Shown: positions 21,950 through 32,539 of the stretch, piece after piece
How the letters are laid out: each line of letters starts with the position of its first letter
How positions within the stretch are numbered: position 1 is the first letter of the stretch
From: Micrasema longulum
Taxonomy: Eukaryota; Arthropoda; Insecta; Trichoptera; Brachycentridae
Assembly (NCBI GenBank): GCA_022494885.1
Contig: JAGVSM010003958.1
Span: 1-64,000, forward strand
Reading direction: 5' to 3'
DNA: 64,000 bases
Notes under the pieces: model-generated
Databases searched by the model: none
Seen by the model: only the letters and a program-made list of their open reading frames with translations
Told to the model about the DNA's origin: nothing
Position numbers and translations under genes: made by a program

Positions 21950-22715
21950 TTTTTTTATTTTTTATTATTTGTCCTTAATATTTTTTTTTTATTTATTATT
22001 TGTCCTTAAGAATTTCATCATCATCATTTCCTCTCCACATATATATAATTTAATGGTGCATAGGAGACTGCATTGGTACACCGATTGCAGCTTATCTTGA
22101 TCATTTTTGTTACATGAATTTAAGATTATCAGTCTTACGCCTCAGGTACCAGTCCAGGAACTATGTAATACTCTAGTGTGAAAACACCCTTTTAAATAAA
22201 TATTTCATGTCATCAACCATGTTGGGATCGTTAAGAATTTAGTCAGAAGTAAATAAGTATCCAAATAAATCTGAGCGAGTAAAAATTTTACGTTAAGAGG
22301 GAATGTATTGTATTCTTTACGAATATTTTGAAGGAATTCGCTTCTGTTGTAGAGGGGACAGTCAAAGAACAGATGATATAATGTCTCATTGTCATTTTCA
22401 CATAGGCACATTGCAGAAGTAAAAACGCCTATCTCGATAATTGCGAGTAAAAAATGTGTTAGATTCTCAGGGCTGCAATTCGAAACACTCTCGCAGCCGT
22501 AGAAAAAGCTTTTATCTCGCGTATTTTGTATTTAAATACGTGGAATAATGTGTTTTCTTAGGGCGCGAGAGCATTCGTAATAGTAGCAAAGAGCAATAAT
22601 TCTTGTTAGATGTGATTTTAAGAACATATTTTTCTGACTCCTGGAAAAAGTTCAGTAGTGAATTGACGATAACGTACGCCAAACGACGATACATTTATTA
22701 CATTTAACGTTAACA
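21950..22715 (-). mobile_element. Non-LTR ORF2 C-terminal remnant with CxC..H..C motif, split by SINE A
   Basis: Minus strand encodes MCLCENDNETLYHLFFDCPL, then YNRSEFLQNIRKEYNTFPLN and LLAQIYLDTYLLLTKFL. C-x-C..ET..H..F.C is the C-terminal zinc-knuckle-like motif of Jockey/I-type ORF2. Its 3' UTR continues below 22015 into a duplicated A-rich tail. Upstream frames to 22715 are degraded. Confidence 0.7.
22016..22230 (-). mobile_element. SINE A, 5'-truncated, with 10-bp target duplication
   Basis: Body and GATGATG tail match SINE A, truncated at the B box. TTAAGAATTT stands on both sides (22006-22015 and 22231-22240), a textbook duplication. It interrupts the LINE remnant at its stop region. 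Confidence 0.9.
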
Positions 22716-22764
22716 TAGTATGTTTCCGAGCACATTATTATTATTTATTTATTTTAAAGAGAAA

Positions 22765-22910
22765 TACTTGAGTTTTATTTACTTAAATTTTCAGATCATT
22801 TCCTAAAAGCCTTGTGCTGGAAAAATGAAAACCGAGTTGTGGCTCAATGTGATTTGAACCTCGGATCTTTGGCTGGTAAGTCCACAATAATACCACCGGC
22901 CCATAACACG
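22765..22910 (-). mobile_element. SINE C copy
   Basis: Minus strand: CAAAGATCCGAGGTTCAAAT (B box), then AACTCGGTTTTCATTTTTCC, TTAGGAAATGATCTGAAAAT and AAGTATTTCTCTTTAAAA. The same body occurs at 62860-63048. Confidence 0.75.
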
Positions 22911-22997
22911 GTTTTAAATAAAACAACACATGAAAAAATAAGCGAAAAATTACTTGGAAATGAAATAATTAAATTATTAATCAAATTATTATTTACC

Positions 22998-23520
22998 ACA
23001 GATATAATATAAAAAACAAACAAACCATCGCGCCGTAGGGGTAAGCAGAGAAAATAGAACGCCATATCACACTCTCGCTTCCTCTACATTCATACATCTT
23101 CTCATGTACGCACTCCGATTATTTCTTTAATGATTTTTATTTGATGGGCTTGCTCGTGCCATGTCTTTTTCGGTCTTCCTCGTTTTCTGCATCCATCAAC
23201 ATTCACATCGTAGGTCCTTTTAGCCGTTTTTTTGCTTTCCATTTGCTCTACATGTCCAAACTAACGCGGCACACCTCTTTTGATTCTGTCGATAATGCGT
23301 GTCTCAGCCTTACACAGTTCACGAATCTCGACATTTGTGCACTTATCATACATCGTTTTACCACATATTCACCTGAGGGATCACATTTCGACAGCTTTTA
23401 ACCTACTTTCATCATTATTTTTCTAATTCCATATTTCGCTACCATACGTTAGAGTTGGCACTAGAACTTCATTGTGAACTTCTTTTTTGCCTCCTGCGAT
23501 AAATATTTGTTTGATATAAT
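22998..23520 (-). mobile_element. RTE-like ORF2 C-terminal remnant and 3' end
   Basis: Minus frames read EVHNEVLVPTLTYGSEIWN, then RLKAVEM, then RIIDRIKRGVPR, FGHVEQMESKKTAKRTYDVN and GCRKRGRPKKTWHEQA. This is a standard post-RT series (LTYGSE.W, GHVE.M, RGRPK..W). Several stops. The 3' tail CTTACCCCTACGGCG recurs at 51960-52032. Confidence 0.83.
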
Positions 23521-24454
23521 ATAAATATTATCTTTTCAGTGTTGATTACATACCATAAGTATTTAACTATTGTAAAATTCGAAATAGACACAATCAAAAC
23601 ATCGCCATCTAGTGAACATTTTCCTGTACTTGCGGTGCTTTAACATATTGGGAAGGCTTTAACAAATCAATGTAAATAACCTATTATGATGATCGTGTTT
23701 TGGTATAGATGGCGCTAGAGGTATGTTGTGGAAAAGGCAACAGAATCTGACTTGCACTCAGAGAAATAATTCTCTAGAGAAGCTCTTAAGCTTTATTGCA
23801 TGGAACAAAATGGTTTAAAAAAATTCTTTACATTTTCGTTTCGTATTTAGTTGAACAACAAACGTGTAATGGAAGGTTCCGGTGTGCGCTTACAATTCTC
23901 AACCCAAGTACCTAGGCCCCGCTATATTTCTGTAATATGTAGCTAACTTCATGGTCAATAATCATAAAATGGTTTTTCTATCCTCTCTGCCTGCCATACT
24001 GGAAAACAGTAAGAGGTTTTGTATGGGTGTGTAACTGAATTAAATACTAATTGTTTTTATATATATATATATATGTATATAAATTTTGACCCCTGTATTT
24101 AGTAGCCTTACGTGTCATGTACAAGGCTAAGGTACTCGGAAAAAATCGTTTATGTTTGTCTTGGAAATGGGATGTTCGATCGCTGATTTTGGTTTATGAC
24201 CTTTATGAGTCCAATCACCATTGTTGCAAAGTTCAAGAACAATGGAGCGTGATAACTACTTTTAACTACAGTGTGGATATCTGTTAACAGATCCTTAAGG
24301 ATATTCCACCTTTCCTGAATTATGCTTCAAGATTATGGCGTTGTAAACTAAAAAATGGGCACTGAAATAACAGATGTTCGATACTCTGTGAAGAAATATC
24401 ATCGTATGGACAATAGTCATCATTCCTTTTGATGTAGTCAAGTCCATCAGAGAT
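23521..24454. other. Unassigned stretch
   Basis: No gene. A short (TA)n run lies near 24058-24078. ATCGCCATCTAG and GATGGCGCTAGA about 100 bp apart (23600-23720) form weak inverted motifs. Confidence 0.4.
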
Positions 24455-25174
24455 TTAGGAGTTGTTTTGGACTATAAACTGACATACAACGAGCATATAG
24501 ATAATACAGTAAATAAATCACTAAAATTACTTGGCTTCATTAACAGAATATCCTCTGATTTTACTAATGTCCGTACAATCAAACTCTTTATTGCTCAACT
24601 GTTCGCCCTCTTCTAGAATATGCCTCCGCGGTCTGGTCTCCATTCTATGTCAATCGCATAAATCACATTGAATCAGTCCAACATCGCTTGCTTCGAAAAA
24701 TAACGTGGATGCTTGGACTAGAGAGAGATAATTATTCTTATGCCGAAATAGAGTCAATGTTAAATATTTCTAGTCTACAAAAACGTAGAACTAATATTGA
24801 CTCCATATATATGTTCGGCATACTAAATGGTATAATCGATGTTCCATCATTACTGGGACAAGTAAAATTCAATATTCCGACTCGTGGATTGAGAAACAAT
24901 GAAGTACTGTTCATCGATCAGCATAGAACAAACTATGACCTAAATTCTCCAATGACCCGCCTTTGTCGTATTGTTAACTCAAGACAGGATCTGGACTTTT
25001 TTGGTTTAAGTTTACAACGATTTAAACGAGCACTAAATAAATAGTCCAGATCTTGTCTCGATGTCCCTTATGTTTGTCAATGCTTCTTTCTTTTTTTCTT
25101 TAAATGTTTTAAACTACTCTTTTATTTGTAATATTTAAACCTTATAAATTGTATACATGGACAATGTCCGTTAA

Positions 25175-25209
<35 letters not shown>

Positions 25210-25211
25210 AT
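24455..25211 (+). mobile_element. Jockey-type ORF2 C-terminal remnant with (AAAT)n tail
   Basis: Reads SIRDLGVVLDYKLTYNEH, then LGFINRISSDFTNVRTIKLF, after a frameshift YASAVWSPFYVN and HRLLRKITWML, ending NSRQDLDFFGLS. It finishes in about ten AAAT units to 25211. 5'-truncated and frameshifted. Sister of 16411-16818. Confidence 0.88.
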
Positions 25212-25880
25212 TCCTTAATTTAAACCTATATAGATAACTTCTCATAGCTCCGTGTCCGGTAAAAATTTGGGTGGTTTCGAAAGTACTTTGGTGATGATGA
25301 CGGAAGTTTGCTGCATCAGCCAGCGTTAGGAAAAATATTTTAGTGATTTTACCTGTAGAAGAAGCGCGGTAATGATCCTCCCAATGCTGCTGCGTATTTT
25401 GTTTTATACAGCGTTTAGCAAAGCTAGGGGGAAATTCTGAGAAGAAAGGTGCCGTTCTTTTACAAGTTGCGACTCTTGCTCGTTCATCCGCTCTCTCACT
25501 TCTTACGATACCAGCACGCATATTTAAATGATCAGCCCTCTTATTTTTAGATGCTTAATTTTACTCTGAATATCTACAATTAATGGATTTACCGACCGAG
25601 TATCAGTTATAGCTTGAACGCCCGAACGACAATCTGATAGTAATTTTGCAATAACCCATCCCTCTGGTGGTTTTTTAAATAACTATTCGAGAACTTCTCA
25701 TATTGCGAGTAGTTCGGCCTGAAAAACTGAGCAAAAATTATCTAATTTAAATGTTCTGCCTGGTAATTATTTATCACTCTCAAAAGGAACGAATGCCGCT
25801 CCCACTTTGCCGTCGAGCAGGCTACCATCCATAAAGATTCTTATTTCATAAATACTAGTAAATTAACACAGTATTTGCAA
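25212..25880 (-). mobile_element. I/Jockey-type element remnant: RNase H domain and C-terminal region
   Basis: Minus strand holds IFMDGSLLDGKVGAAFVPFE, then SVFQAELLAI and SDCRSGVQAI, the D..E..D pattern of RNase H. Next come GNERADE-like RSERADERARVATCKR and TLADAANFRHHHQ...TGHGAMRSYLYRFKLRN. The conserved CP.CG zinc motif is missing because the copy stops where the tail of the opposing element ends. Confidence 0.83.
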
Positions 25881-26208
25881 CTATTCGCGTATTTGTAATA
25901 TGGTGCTGAGGAAGAATGTCAGTATTCAATATTAACCTTTCATAGTATTTGCAAAACTTGCAGTGAAAGAGACAATGAAAGCAGTGGAGTTTGATGTTTA
26001 TTGAATTGAAATTTTCAAAAGTAACTCGTTTATTGACAAAAAAGTTTTTTTAGTATGAGCGATAAATAGACCCTCGGTCTTTTAAACGGTTTTCGGGTAT
26101 GTGACAAAATTGTTTCTCTTCGTATTTTATAAAAACGAAATTCGTCATTATCATCCTCTTTATGAATTTAAAATAATACGCGGTGTAAGAAAAATTTAAT
26201 GAATAGGT

Positions 26209-26290
26209 TTATGTAATGAACATAGTTTTCCTGTCACTCTCTTGCAGATGCCTCCCAGATATTGTGGGAAAAAGCCTATTATGCCTAGCT
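26209..26290 (-). repeat. Interspersed repeat shared with 6059-6120
   Basis: Minus strand GGAGGCATCTGCAAGAGAGT and GACAGGAAAACTATGTTCA. Short, unclassified. Confidence 0.5.
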
Positions 26291-26724
26291 AAAATTGACT
26301 GAATCGTTTTCCGCACCCAAATACTGAATCGATTTGTTTTTTTATTTTTTAAAAGAGTATCAAAATGAAATTTTCTGTTTTTCATTACTATTTTTTTTTT
26401 GTTTATTAAGAAAAACAACAGCAATACAAAAAAATATACAACAAAAATCATAAAATAACACCAAATTAGTTTTCCACATAAATGAAATTATGAACATCCA
26501 ATTCAGTTAGATATTAATATAAATGTGCATGTGTGTGAGGATGCGTGGGTCCGACGTCCGATACCGTACGGCAGATAAATCTGGGAGCTTTTTTGGGTTT
26601 TTACATGGTCCTAGCTCTCATAATCACTAGATTACAAAATATAGATAGTTTCTAGTGTCTAGTAGAGTATACTCTAGTGTCACAATCCAGGGAGAAAGTA
26701 CGTGAATTCGTTTGTTCAAAGCAA

Positions 26725-26965
26725 AGATAGACCGCGTTTCCTCTTAATGGTGAATAGGGAACTGCATTTGTACACAAACAGGAAAGTACTCTTATATTTT
26801 TTCTTACATGAAGATAAGATAACCGATCAGCCTTCTTTTTTGGTGCAGGTCCGGGTACTATAAAATATTAGTGCAAAAATACCTTCTCAAAAGTTAAATC
26901 TTTAATTTTAACCATGCTGGGAATTAAGCCCAAAATTTGGACAAACGCGCTGACAGGCGCTTTTT
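26725..26965 (-). mobile_element. SINE A, diverged
   Basis: Recognisable blocks in order: TCTTAATGGTGAATAGGGAA, CTGCATTTGTACAC, ACATGAAGATAAGATAACCG, GCAGGTCCGGGTACTAT and CATGCTGGGAATTAAGCCC. A decayed B box. Confidence 0.75.
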
Positions 26966-27694
26966 TATATTGTTTTTATGTTAAAATAAAGCTCAGCTTG
27001 TACAAGAATTAATCAATTTTTAAAAATATTTGGCATTTATTACTAAACGACGCATTCCATGTAAACTGGGAAAATATATTAAATAATAATTTATTATCTG
27101 TGACGGCTAGCAATTGTAACTCGTTAAAATAAATGAAAAGACTATTTCTGTATTTTTAAACATTTATTGACCAAAAATATGTACATACACAAAGTTATTA
27201 TTGTCTCATTACAAATGTATTCAAGTTTTTATGCATAACTGATATTATGTATCCACTTTACAAATATTATTCATTCTATACAATATTATTTACCAGAATG
27301 ATTAAAAAATATATACATCCAACGACATTTAAAAAAACATTAAAAATATGTATTGCATCACCGACCAATGAAGCCCTTAATCTAATCTACTCGAGATACA
27401 TAATTAAACTATGATATATATTTAGTAAAAATTCTTATTTTTTAAGTTATCACGATTTTGGACGGACTTCCAGGTTACTTCATTTTAAAAATGTATTTTT
27501 AGTATATTCATTCATTTAAAAAATGGTATTTTAGGAGCATAAAAATGCGTTTCAAATAACAGTTTAAATAATTTTATTAAAAAATATTTTCACTCTCGCA
27601 TAGGTTTTTGAAGACTTTTGTTTTTCTGTACTGTGATTTTTGTACTGCGATTTGTATAGTTTTAAGCACTGACGTATAATTCAATAAACTTGTT
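26966..27694. other. Unassigned AT-rich stretch
   Basis: No repeats or frames recognised. May include the polyadenylation region of the Gln-rich gene near 27165. Confidence 0.35.
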
Positions 27695-27875
27695 CATTTT
27701 TATCATATTTTCCATACATCGACCGCAACGTGTCTTGATCATATTTGTTACGATTGTCCAGGGACTGTGTAGTATTTTGATACAAAAAGAATAAGTATTT
27801 CATGTCAAATATGTCGGGAATCGAACCTGAGACCACTCGCATGGAAGGCAAGTAAATATACACATTACAAGCGCA
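27695..27875 (-). mobile_element. SINE A, diverged
   Basis: GTTACGATTGTCCAGGGACT, ATTTCATGTCAAATATGTCG and GGAATCGAACCTGAGACC (B box inverse) identify the family; the tail is degraded. Confidence 0.7.
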
Positions 27876-27937
27876 ATGGTATTTTAATTAGTGAGTTATT
27901 GTTGTCATTCCCTTACAAACTTTGATAGTAATCAATG

Positions 27938-28075
27938 GCCTTATTCTATAACTAATTCGTTCGTATCGCATGAAGGGGAATGAGAGCGAAATACGATTTT
28001 GATAGTATTAGAGGAGATGGACGTATGACGAACGAACGAACGAACTGACGAAACGAAATTGTGATAGAATAAGCC
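27938..28075. mobile_element. 138-bp MITE with GGCTTATTCTAT ends
   Basis: Left GGCCTTATTCTATAACTAAT and inverted right GGCTTATTCTATCACAATTT are inverse repeats over about 30 bp, extending into CGTTCG/CGTTTCG runs. Lies just beyond the stop codon of the Gln-rich gene. Confidence 0.7.
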
Positions 28076-28451
28076 TGCAGACGTGACACTACGCACCAAA
28101 ATGCTGTTGTTTGTATTAAAATCACATAAGTAATAAAACTGTCAGCCAGTGTCATAGCTATGGCAACAAAAATTATTAAGGAAATATTTCTTTCTCATTT
28201 GAATGTTTGCATGTGCATATATTGTGTTTTTCGTCTCGTTAATTTGAATTCTTGGAGGCAACGCAATATAAACAAAATACGTGGTGCAGCTAGTGAGGGA
28301 ACAGCGTGTGTTTGAATTATACGTCAGTGTTTGTAAGACCTTTTTTCATCAACTGAACCCATTGTGCGTGTGTTTTCGTTTGTTTTTGTAAGTATGGCCG
28401 ATTGGTACGCTGGCGCCATCTATGTTCGTGTAGCGGCGGCTGCTAGTTCGC

Positions 28452-28549
28452 CTAGCAGGCGCAGTCGCAAGTGCAGCGCTTGACGCGCTTCTCGCGGTGG
28501 AGGAGGGAGTCCGCGGACCTTGCGGCGCGGACGGAGCGAGGCTGGACAT
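28452..28549 (-). CDS. Terminal coding exon: dibasic sites and CTCDCAC C-terminus (exon D)
   Basis: The acceptor is TTCCAG. The first two bases complete a Tyr codon from exon C, then 31 codons run to TAG at 28452-28454. The peptide reads VQPRSVRAARSADSLLHREK, then RVKRCTCDCAC. It holds three candidate convertase sites (RAAR, REKR, RVKR). All four cysteines seen in the gene lie in the last seven residues. Cleavage at RVKR would free a heptapeptide; alternatively the tail forms disulfide cross-links. The exon is strikingly G+C-rich. A longer open frame starting at ATG at the exon edge (running to about 28349) uses the wrong phase and is not preferred. A secreted precursor or structural eggshell-like protein is conceivable but unproven. 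Confidence 0.75.
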
Positions 28550-28651
28550 CTGGAAATAAATTTACTTCATTATTATTTTGATAATAAAATGAATGGTGGT
28601 ATTTAAAAATGAGGTAAGCATTTGATCATAATTGTTTCCCTATCCACCCCT

Positions 28652-29140
28652 AGAGATGCAAGGCGGTAAAATTACGGGAATTTTACCAGATTTTGGTAAA
28701 ATACGGTATTTTTCGGTATTTTACGGTAATTTTTGGTAAGGGACGAATGTGACGTACTAATTTTTATTTTTCGAAGGTATAACAAATACGAGTAGCTTTG
28801 TTTTAGAACACGTTACATGACAGTGAAAACCAGGTTTAGATCCACATAGTGGTTGTCGAGATTTATTATAAGTATGGGACGTTCAAGGTATGTAATTTTT
28901 TACTTTTTTTGATAAAAAAGGTTACTATATTTTGAAACTTAACAGGATCGGTGGACATAGTCATGTCAACTAATAAAACTCTTAGTTTGTGATCTTGAAA
29001 GACCACCGCTCATGCCGCAATTTTGAATAATAAAAATTAGTAAGTCCGATTCGTTTCTTACCGAAAATTGCCGTAGAATACCGTAAATTATGGTATTTTA
29101 CGGTGCATTTTGGAAAAATTACGTAATTTTACATCCATAC
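28652..29140. mobile_element. 489-bp hAT-like element
   Basis: Termini AGAGATGCAAGGCGGTAAAA and (inverse of right end) GTATGGATGTAAAATTACG; flanking CCACCCCT (28644-28651) and CCACACCT (29141-29148), an 8-bp duplication with one mismatch. TTTTACGGTA-type motifs cluster at both ends. No transposase. Confidence 0.65.
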
Positions 29141-29243
29141 CCACACCTAGTCGCGCATAGGGCATTACACGTGTACACTAAATACAGTGAATGTTGATCA
29201 TATTTATTATATGGAAGGTAAAGTGAGTTACTGGGGCGTGCGG

Positions 29244-29305
29244 CAGGGGCGAATTGTCCTGTTATTGTTCGCAGCTTACCATATTTTTTGACATTGAAAG
29301 TAATG
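29244..29305 (+). mobile_element. 5' fragment of the CAGGGGCGAAT hAT-like family
   Basis: CAGGGGCGAATTGTCC followed by a TTCGCAGCTTACCATATTTT block matches the start of 53160-53942, cut off by the tail of the adjacent retroelement. Confidence 0.65.
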
Positions 29306-29386
29306 TTTTATTTTATTTTATTTTATTTTATTTTATTTTATTTTATTTTATTTTATTTTATTTTATTTTATTTTATTTTATTTTAT
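29306..29386 (-). repeat. (TTTTA)16 array: TAAAA-type retroelement tail
   Basis: About sixteen near-perfect TTTTA units; on the minus strand this is (TAAAA)n at the 3' end of the retroelement at 29387-31147. Confidence 0.9.
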
Positions 29387-31147
29387 TGAAATAAACGGCA
29401 CTTAGTGCCTTTTACATATTAGTTACAAATACAATTAAATATACATACATGTAAACATAGTTATAAGTAATACATAGCATTTAAAACAATATTATTAATT
29501 TAGAAAGTCTAAGAAATATAAACTATATAAAAGAATAAAATATTACCAGTTATAGAATTATCGATAAAAAAAGATAATTTGGTATTAGAGATACTTTGAA
29601 CCGGTTAAAAAAATAACTAAGAAGTAAATTTTGAATAACATTAAAAATATATATAATATTTTTATATGTATCATTATTGAAAACTAATATTTAGGTAAAT
29701 AGTATATGTTTATGTATAAAAGTATATAATGATGTAAAAAAAATGATAAAGAGAAATATTTTTTACTTATAAATTAATTAAGAAAAGAAACGAAAAAAGA
29801 AAAAAAAACACTAATAAAGAAGTTTAAATCAAATTTTTAACAAAAGTAACAAATAGTTACCTAGAACTATTACCAATAAAATAAAGAAGAAGAGCCGTTC
29901 TATATGTAATAAATTTCATGTGAAATGAGTCACCAATGTCCTGGTACTTATTGCCTAGAGAGTGAAGTCTATTGATGACTGCATTTTTACCATATGATGT
30001 CGAAGTATTGTTGCCACAGTATTGGTAGGTTTGCCGAGTTGTCCTTTTTGGTACATTAAAACTAATTAGTGATAAAAGTGCAGGGTGTCAAACATGGAAT
30101 GGATTATTTTATATAAATTTAATAAATCAGTTATAATTCTCCTGTCACTTAGTCTTAATAATTTCAAAATAAACAGTAACAAATCATAATTTAAAAATTC
30201 AATACTAACACCTAATTTAAAATTTATAAATCGTAAAAACTTATTTTGGACCTTTTCAATACAATATTGGTGCCTAGAATAATGAGGAGCCCAGATTGTA
30301 GAGTTGTACTCCAAAATGCTTCTTACAAGTGACGTGTACATTATTTTAAGTGCACCAATATCTTTGAAATATTTAGTGGTTCTGATAATGAAACCCAACA
30401 TTCTTAGAGATCTATTACTAATGCTATTAATGTGACCATAATGATAATTTGGTATCGAAAATAACACCTAAATCACGTATTTCGGAAACGGATACAAGTT
30501 CAGAATTGCCAATAGAATAATTAAACATTATTGGAAACTTAGTCCTGTGAAATCTCATGATTTGGCATTTCTTTACATTTAGATGGAGTTTATTTGTTGA
30601 GCACCACGAAAATAGTTTATTTAAGTTATGTTAGATAGTAATACAATCATCAATAGTGTTAATTACTCTAAAAATTTTCATGTCGTCAGCAAACAACAAA
30701 ACTTCGACACCATTAAATATGTCAACAATATCGTTGATAAAAATGTTAAAAAGTATCGGACCCAAATGGGATCCTTGCGGGACTCCACTAGTCGCCTCAA
30801 TGGTACTGGATGTGGTGTCACAAATTTTTACTGCCAATGATCTACCACTTAGGTAACTCTGAAACCATTTTAAAATCGATCCACAGAAACCCAACTTGGA
30901 TAACTTATCGATCATGATTCTATGGTTCACCTTATCAAACGCTTTAGAGAAATCTGTATACACTGAATCCACTTGTTTACGTAAATTAAAAGAGTTCATA
31001 ATAACATTTTCATATATAATAAGATTAGTCAGTGTTGATTTTGAAGGCATAAAACCGTGTTGATTTGGAATTATTATTTGATTGACAATTGAAGACATTT
31101 TTTGCAAAATTATTTTTTCGAAGAGCTTTGGTATTGCAGATTGTATA
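29387..31147 (-). mobile_element. Jockey-like non-LTR retrotransposon, 3' half with RT domain
   Basis: Minus strand contains SAIPKLFEKIILQKMSSIVN, PNQHGFMPSKST, YTDFSKAFDKVNH, SGVPQGSHLGPILFNIFIND and LLFADDMKIF, the standard RT blocks with the catalytic FADD. It continues through SVSEIRDLGVIF-like sequence and SLRMLGFIIRTTKYFKDIGA, YTSLVRSILEYNSTIWAPHY. The first frame is open for 158 residues. 3' UTR to 29387, then a (TAAAA)n tail. 5'-truncated within the RT, with frameshifts. Sits inside the third intron of the Gln-rich gene, same strand. Confidence 0.93.
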
Positions 31148-31727
31148 CAAATCGTTTTATGTTACATTATTGTTAAGAAACAATACATCACAAGCCATCG
31201 TATGCATTTCATGGGTTAGTAAATTTGCGGTATTTTTCCCGTCATTTTTTGTTGAATTTTCAGAGTCAAAAGTTCGTCTTATGGCTCGAAAAATACAGTA
31301 TATCATATTTAGTAAACTAAAGTTTTAAAAAACTTCATTCCATAATACAGCGTACCAGTGCGCCTCTATTGGCTGAAATTATTACTACTGGATTACACGA
31401 GCTTGGGGGCTAAAGATAAAATATTGACTTTATTACGTCTTTAAAAACCCAAAGCCCATATGTTAGGAATAATTTTTTCACGATTACTAGTAAATCTTGC
31501 AACTTTTCTAAATGCAACTTTTAACGCTTCTTCATAAGGGCTTTTATTCTTTAAAATAAATCTGTTTGACTAACTACCAAGATTAGAGATAACGAATGTA
31601 TTATTTATTATTGAAATGTTACAGAATTTGATACAGGTTGGTCAATGTTTTTATTTAATAAACCAACGAAGCATTTTTTTCAACTTGACACTCCAAATTT
31701 TGGGTGGAATTCAGCCTCCTCCGAGCG

Positions 31728-31766
31728 GGTTCTCCATCGGTTCTCCATCGGTTCTCCATCGGTTCC
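31728..31766 (+). repeat. 11-bp tandem repeat, three units
   Basis: GGTTCTCCATC three times in a row plus a partial, about 150 bp downstream (in gene orientation) of exon C. Confidence 0.9.
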
Positions 31767-31910
31767 TGTCCTTGGATTTTTTGCCAGCTCCTCCGGCTCT
31801 TTTCCAAAAACTCAATCTTTCTCTTCATCGGTCTGCATTTAGACCGATTACACTAGGACCCACTTTGTGGAAACTTTAGTTTAAATATTTTAATCAAATC
31901 GTAAACTCAC

Positions 31911-32061
31911 AGTGCGGCCTCTCTGGATCCTGTACAGTGGGTCTGTTGTCCACCTCCTTATCCTGCTGCAGACCCATCGGAACAGGGATGTTCACGGGGA
32001 GAGCACGTGCCATGGCCTGACGTTCCATCATGGAGTTCCTGGCTTCGCGGCTCTCCTCAGC
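31911..32061 (-). CDS. Internal coding exon of the Gln-rich gene (exon C)
   Basis: A 151-nt exon lies between a TTTAG acceptor and an ACT/GTGAGT donor, entering in phase 0 and leaving in phase 1. It encodes 50 residues beginning AEESREARNSMMERQAMARA, then a Pro/Val segment (LPVNIPVPMGLQQ) and an acidic/polar end (DNRPTVQDPERPH). There is no Cys. The leftover T pairs with the AT that opens exon D to make a Tyr codon, which strongly supports joining these two exons. The exon is G+C-rich against AT-rich introns. Confidence 0.8.
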
Positions 32062-32318
32062 CTAAACGCAAACAAAACAAATTCATTATTCACTGAAAGG
32101 AATTCACAAAAAACACATTTTGAATACCTAAAATCAAGACATTTTGCACCCTATAGGACAAATGGTATGTGCTACGTTACTGCGCTATATTTGTACGCAA
32201 TGTTTGTTAGAAGCGCACTCAGCGGACATGACGTGTGACGTTAATATGACGTGACGCCAACTACGAGTCGTTTTATATGTTCTTGTTTGTTTTTAATGTA
32301 TGTATACATTGATTCTGT

Positions 32319-32467
32319 ATGGCCATAGTGGCGAGCGTTTTGCGGGGCGGCGCGATAAACTCAAACATATTGTTACAAGTGTTGTGTAAATAGTGACCGC
32401 GTAAGCGCGGCAAGGTGCCGCATACCGCACACGCGCCGCGCCGCAAAACGCTCGCCTCTATGGCCAT
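32319..32467. mobile_element. 149-bp G+C-rich foldback MITE
   Basis: Both ends carry the palindrome ATGGCCAT (32319-32326, 32460-32467). Inside it AGTGGCGAGCGTTTTGCGG faces the inverse CCGCAAAACGCTCGCCTCT, then GGCGCG/CGCGCC. ATGGCCAT may be an 8-bp target duplication or part of the TIR. Confidence 0.75.
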
Positions 32468-32539
32468 GCACCAAGTGATATAATTAAAATCGGAAAATTT
32501 CAGTCTTTATTAAAATATATCTTCAATGATATATATAGT

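Larger units (their letters stand above)
27165..28451 (-). other. Probable 3' untranslated/downstream region of the Gln-rich gene
   Basis: After the stop codon the minus strand shows no further open frame. AATAAA-type signals occur on the minus strand near 27571 and 27167; either could end the transcript. A MITE (27938-28075) and a diverged SINE A copy (27695-27875) lie inside this interval, so if the UTR reaches the distal signal it contains both. No splice evidence; the extent is inferred. Confidence 0.3.

Noticed and set aside
28349..28549. 66-codon minus frame starting with ATG at the exon D edge
   Set aside because: It uses a different phase from the one required by exon C; the in-phase frame gives a stop after the Cys-rich tail and a clean split Tyr codon.
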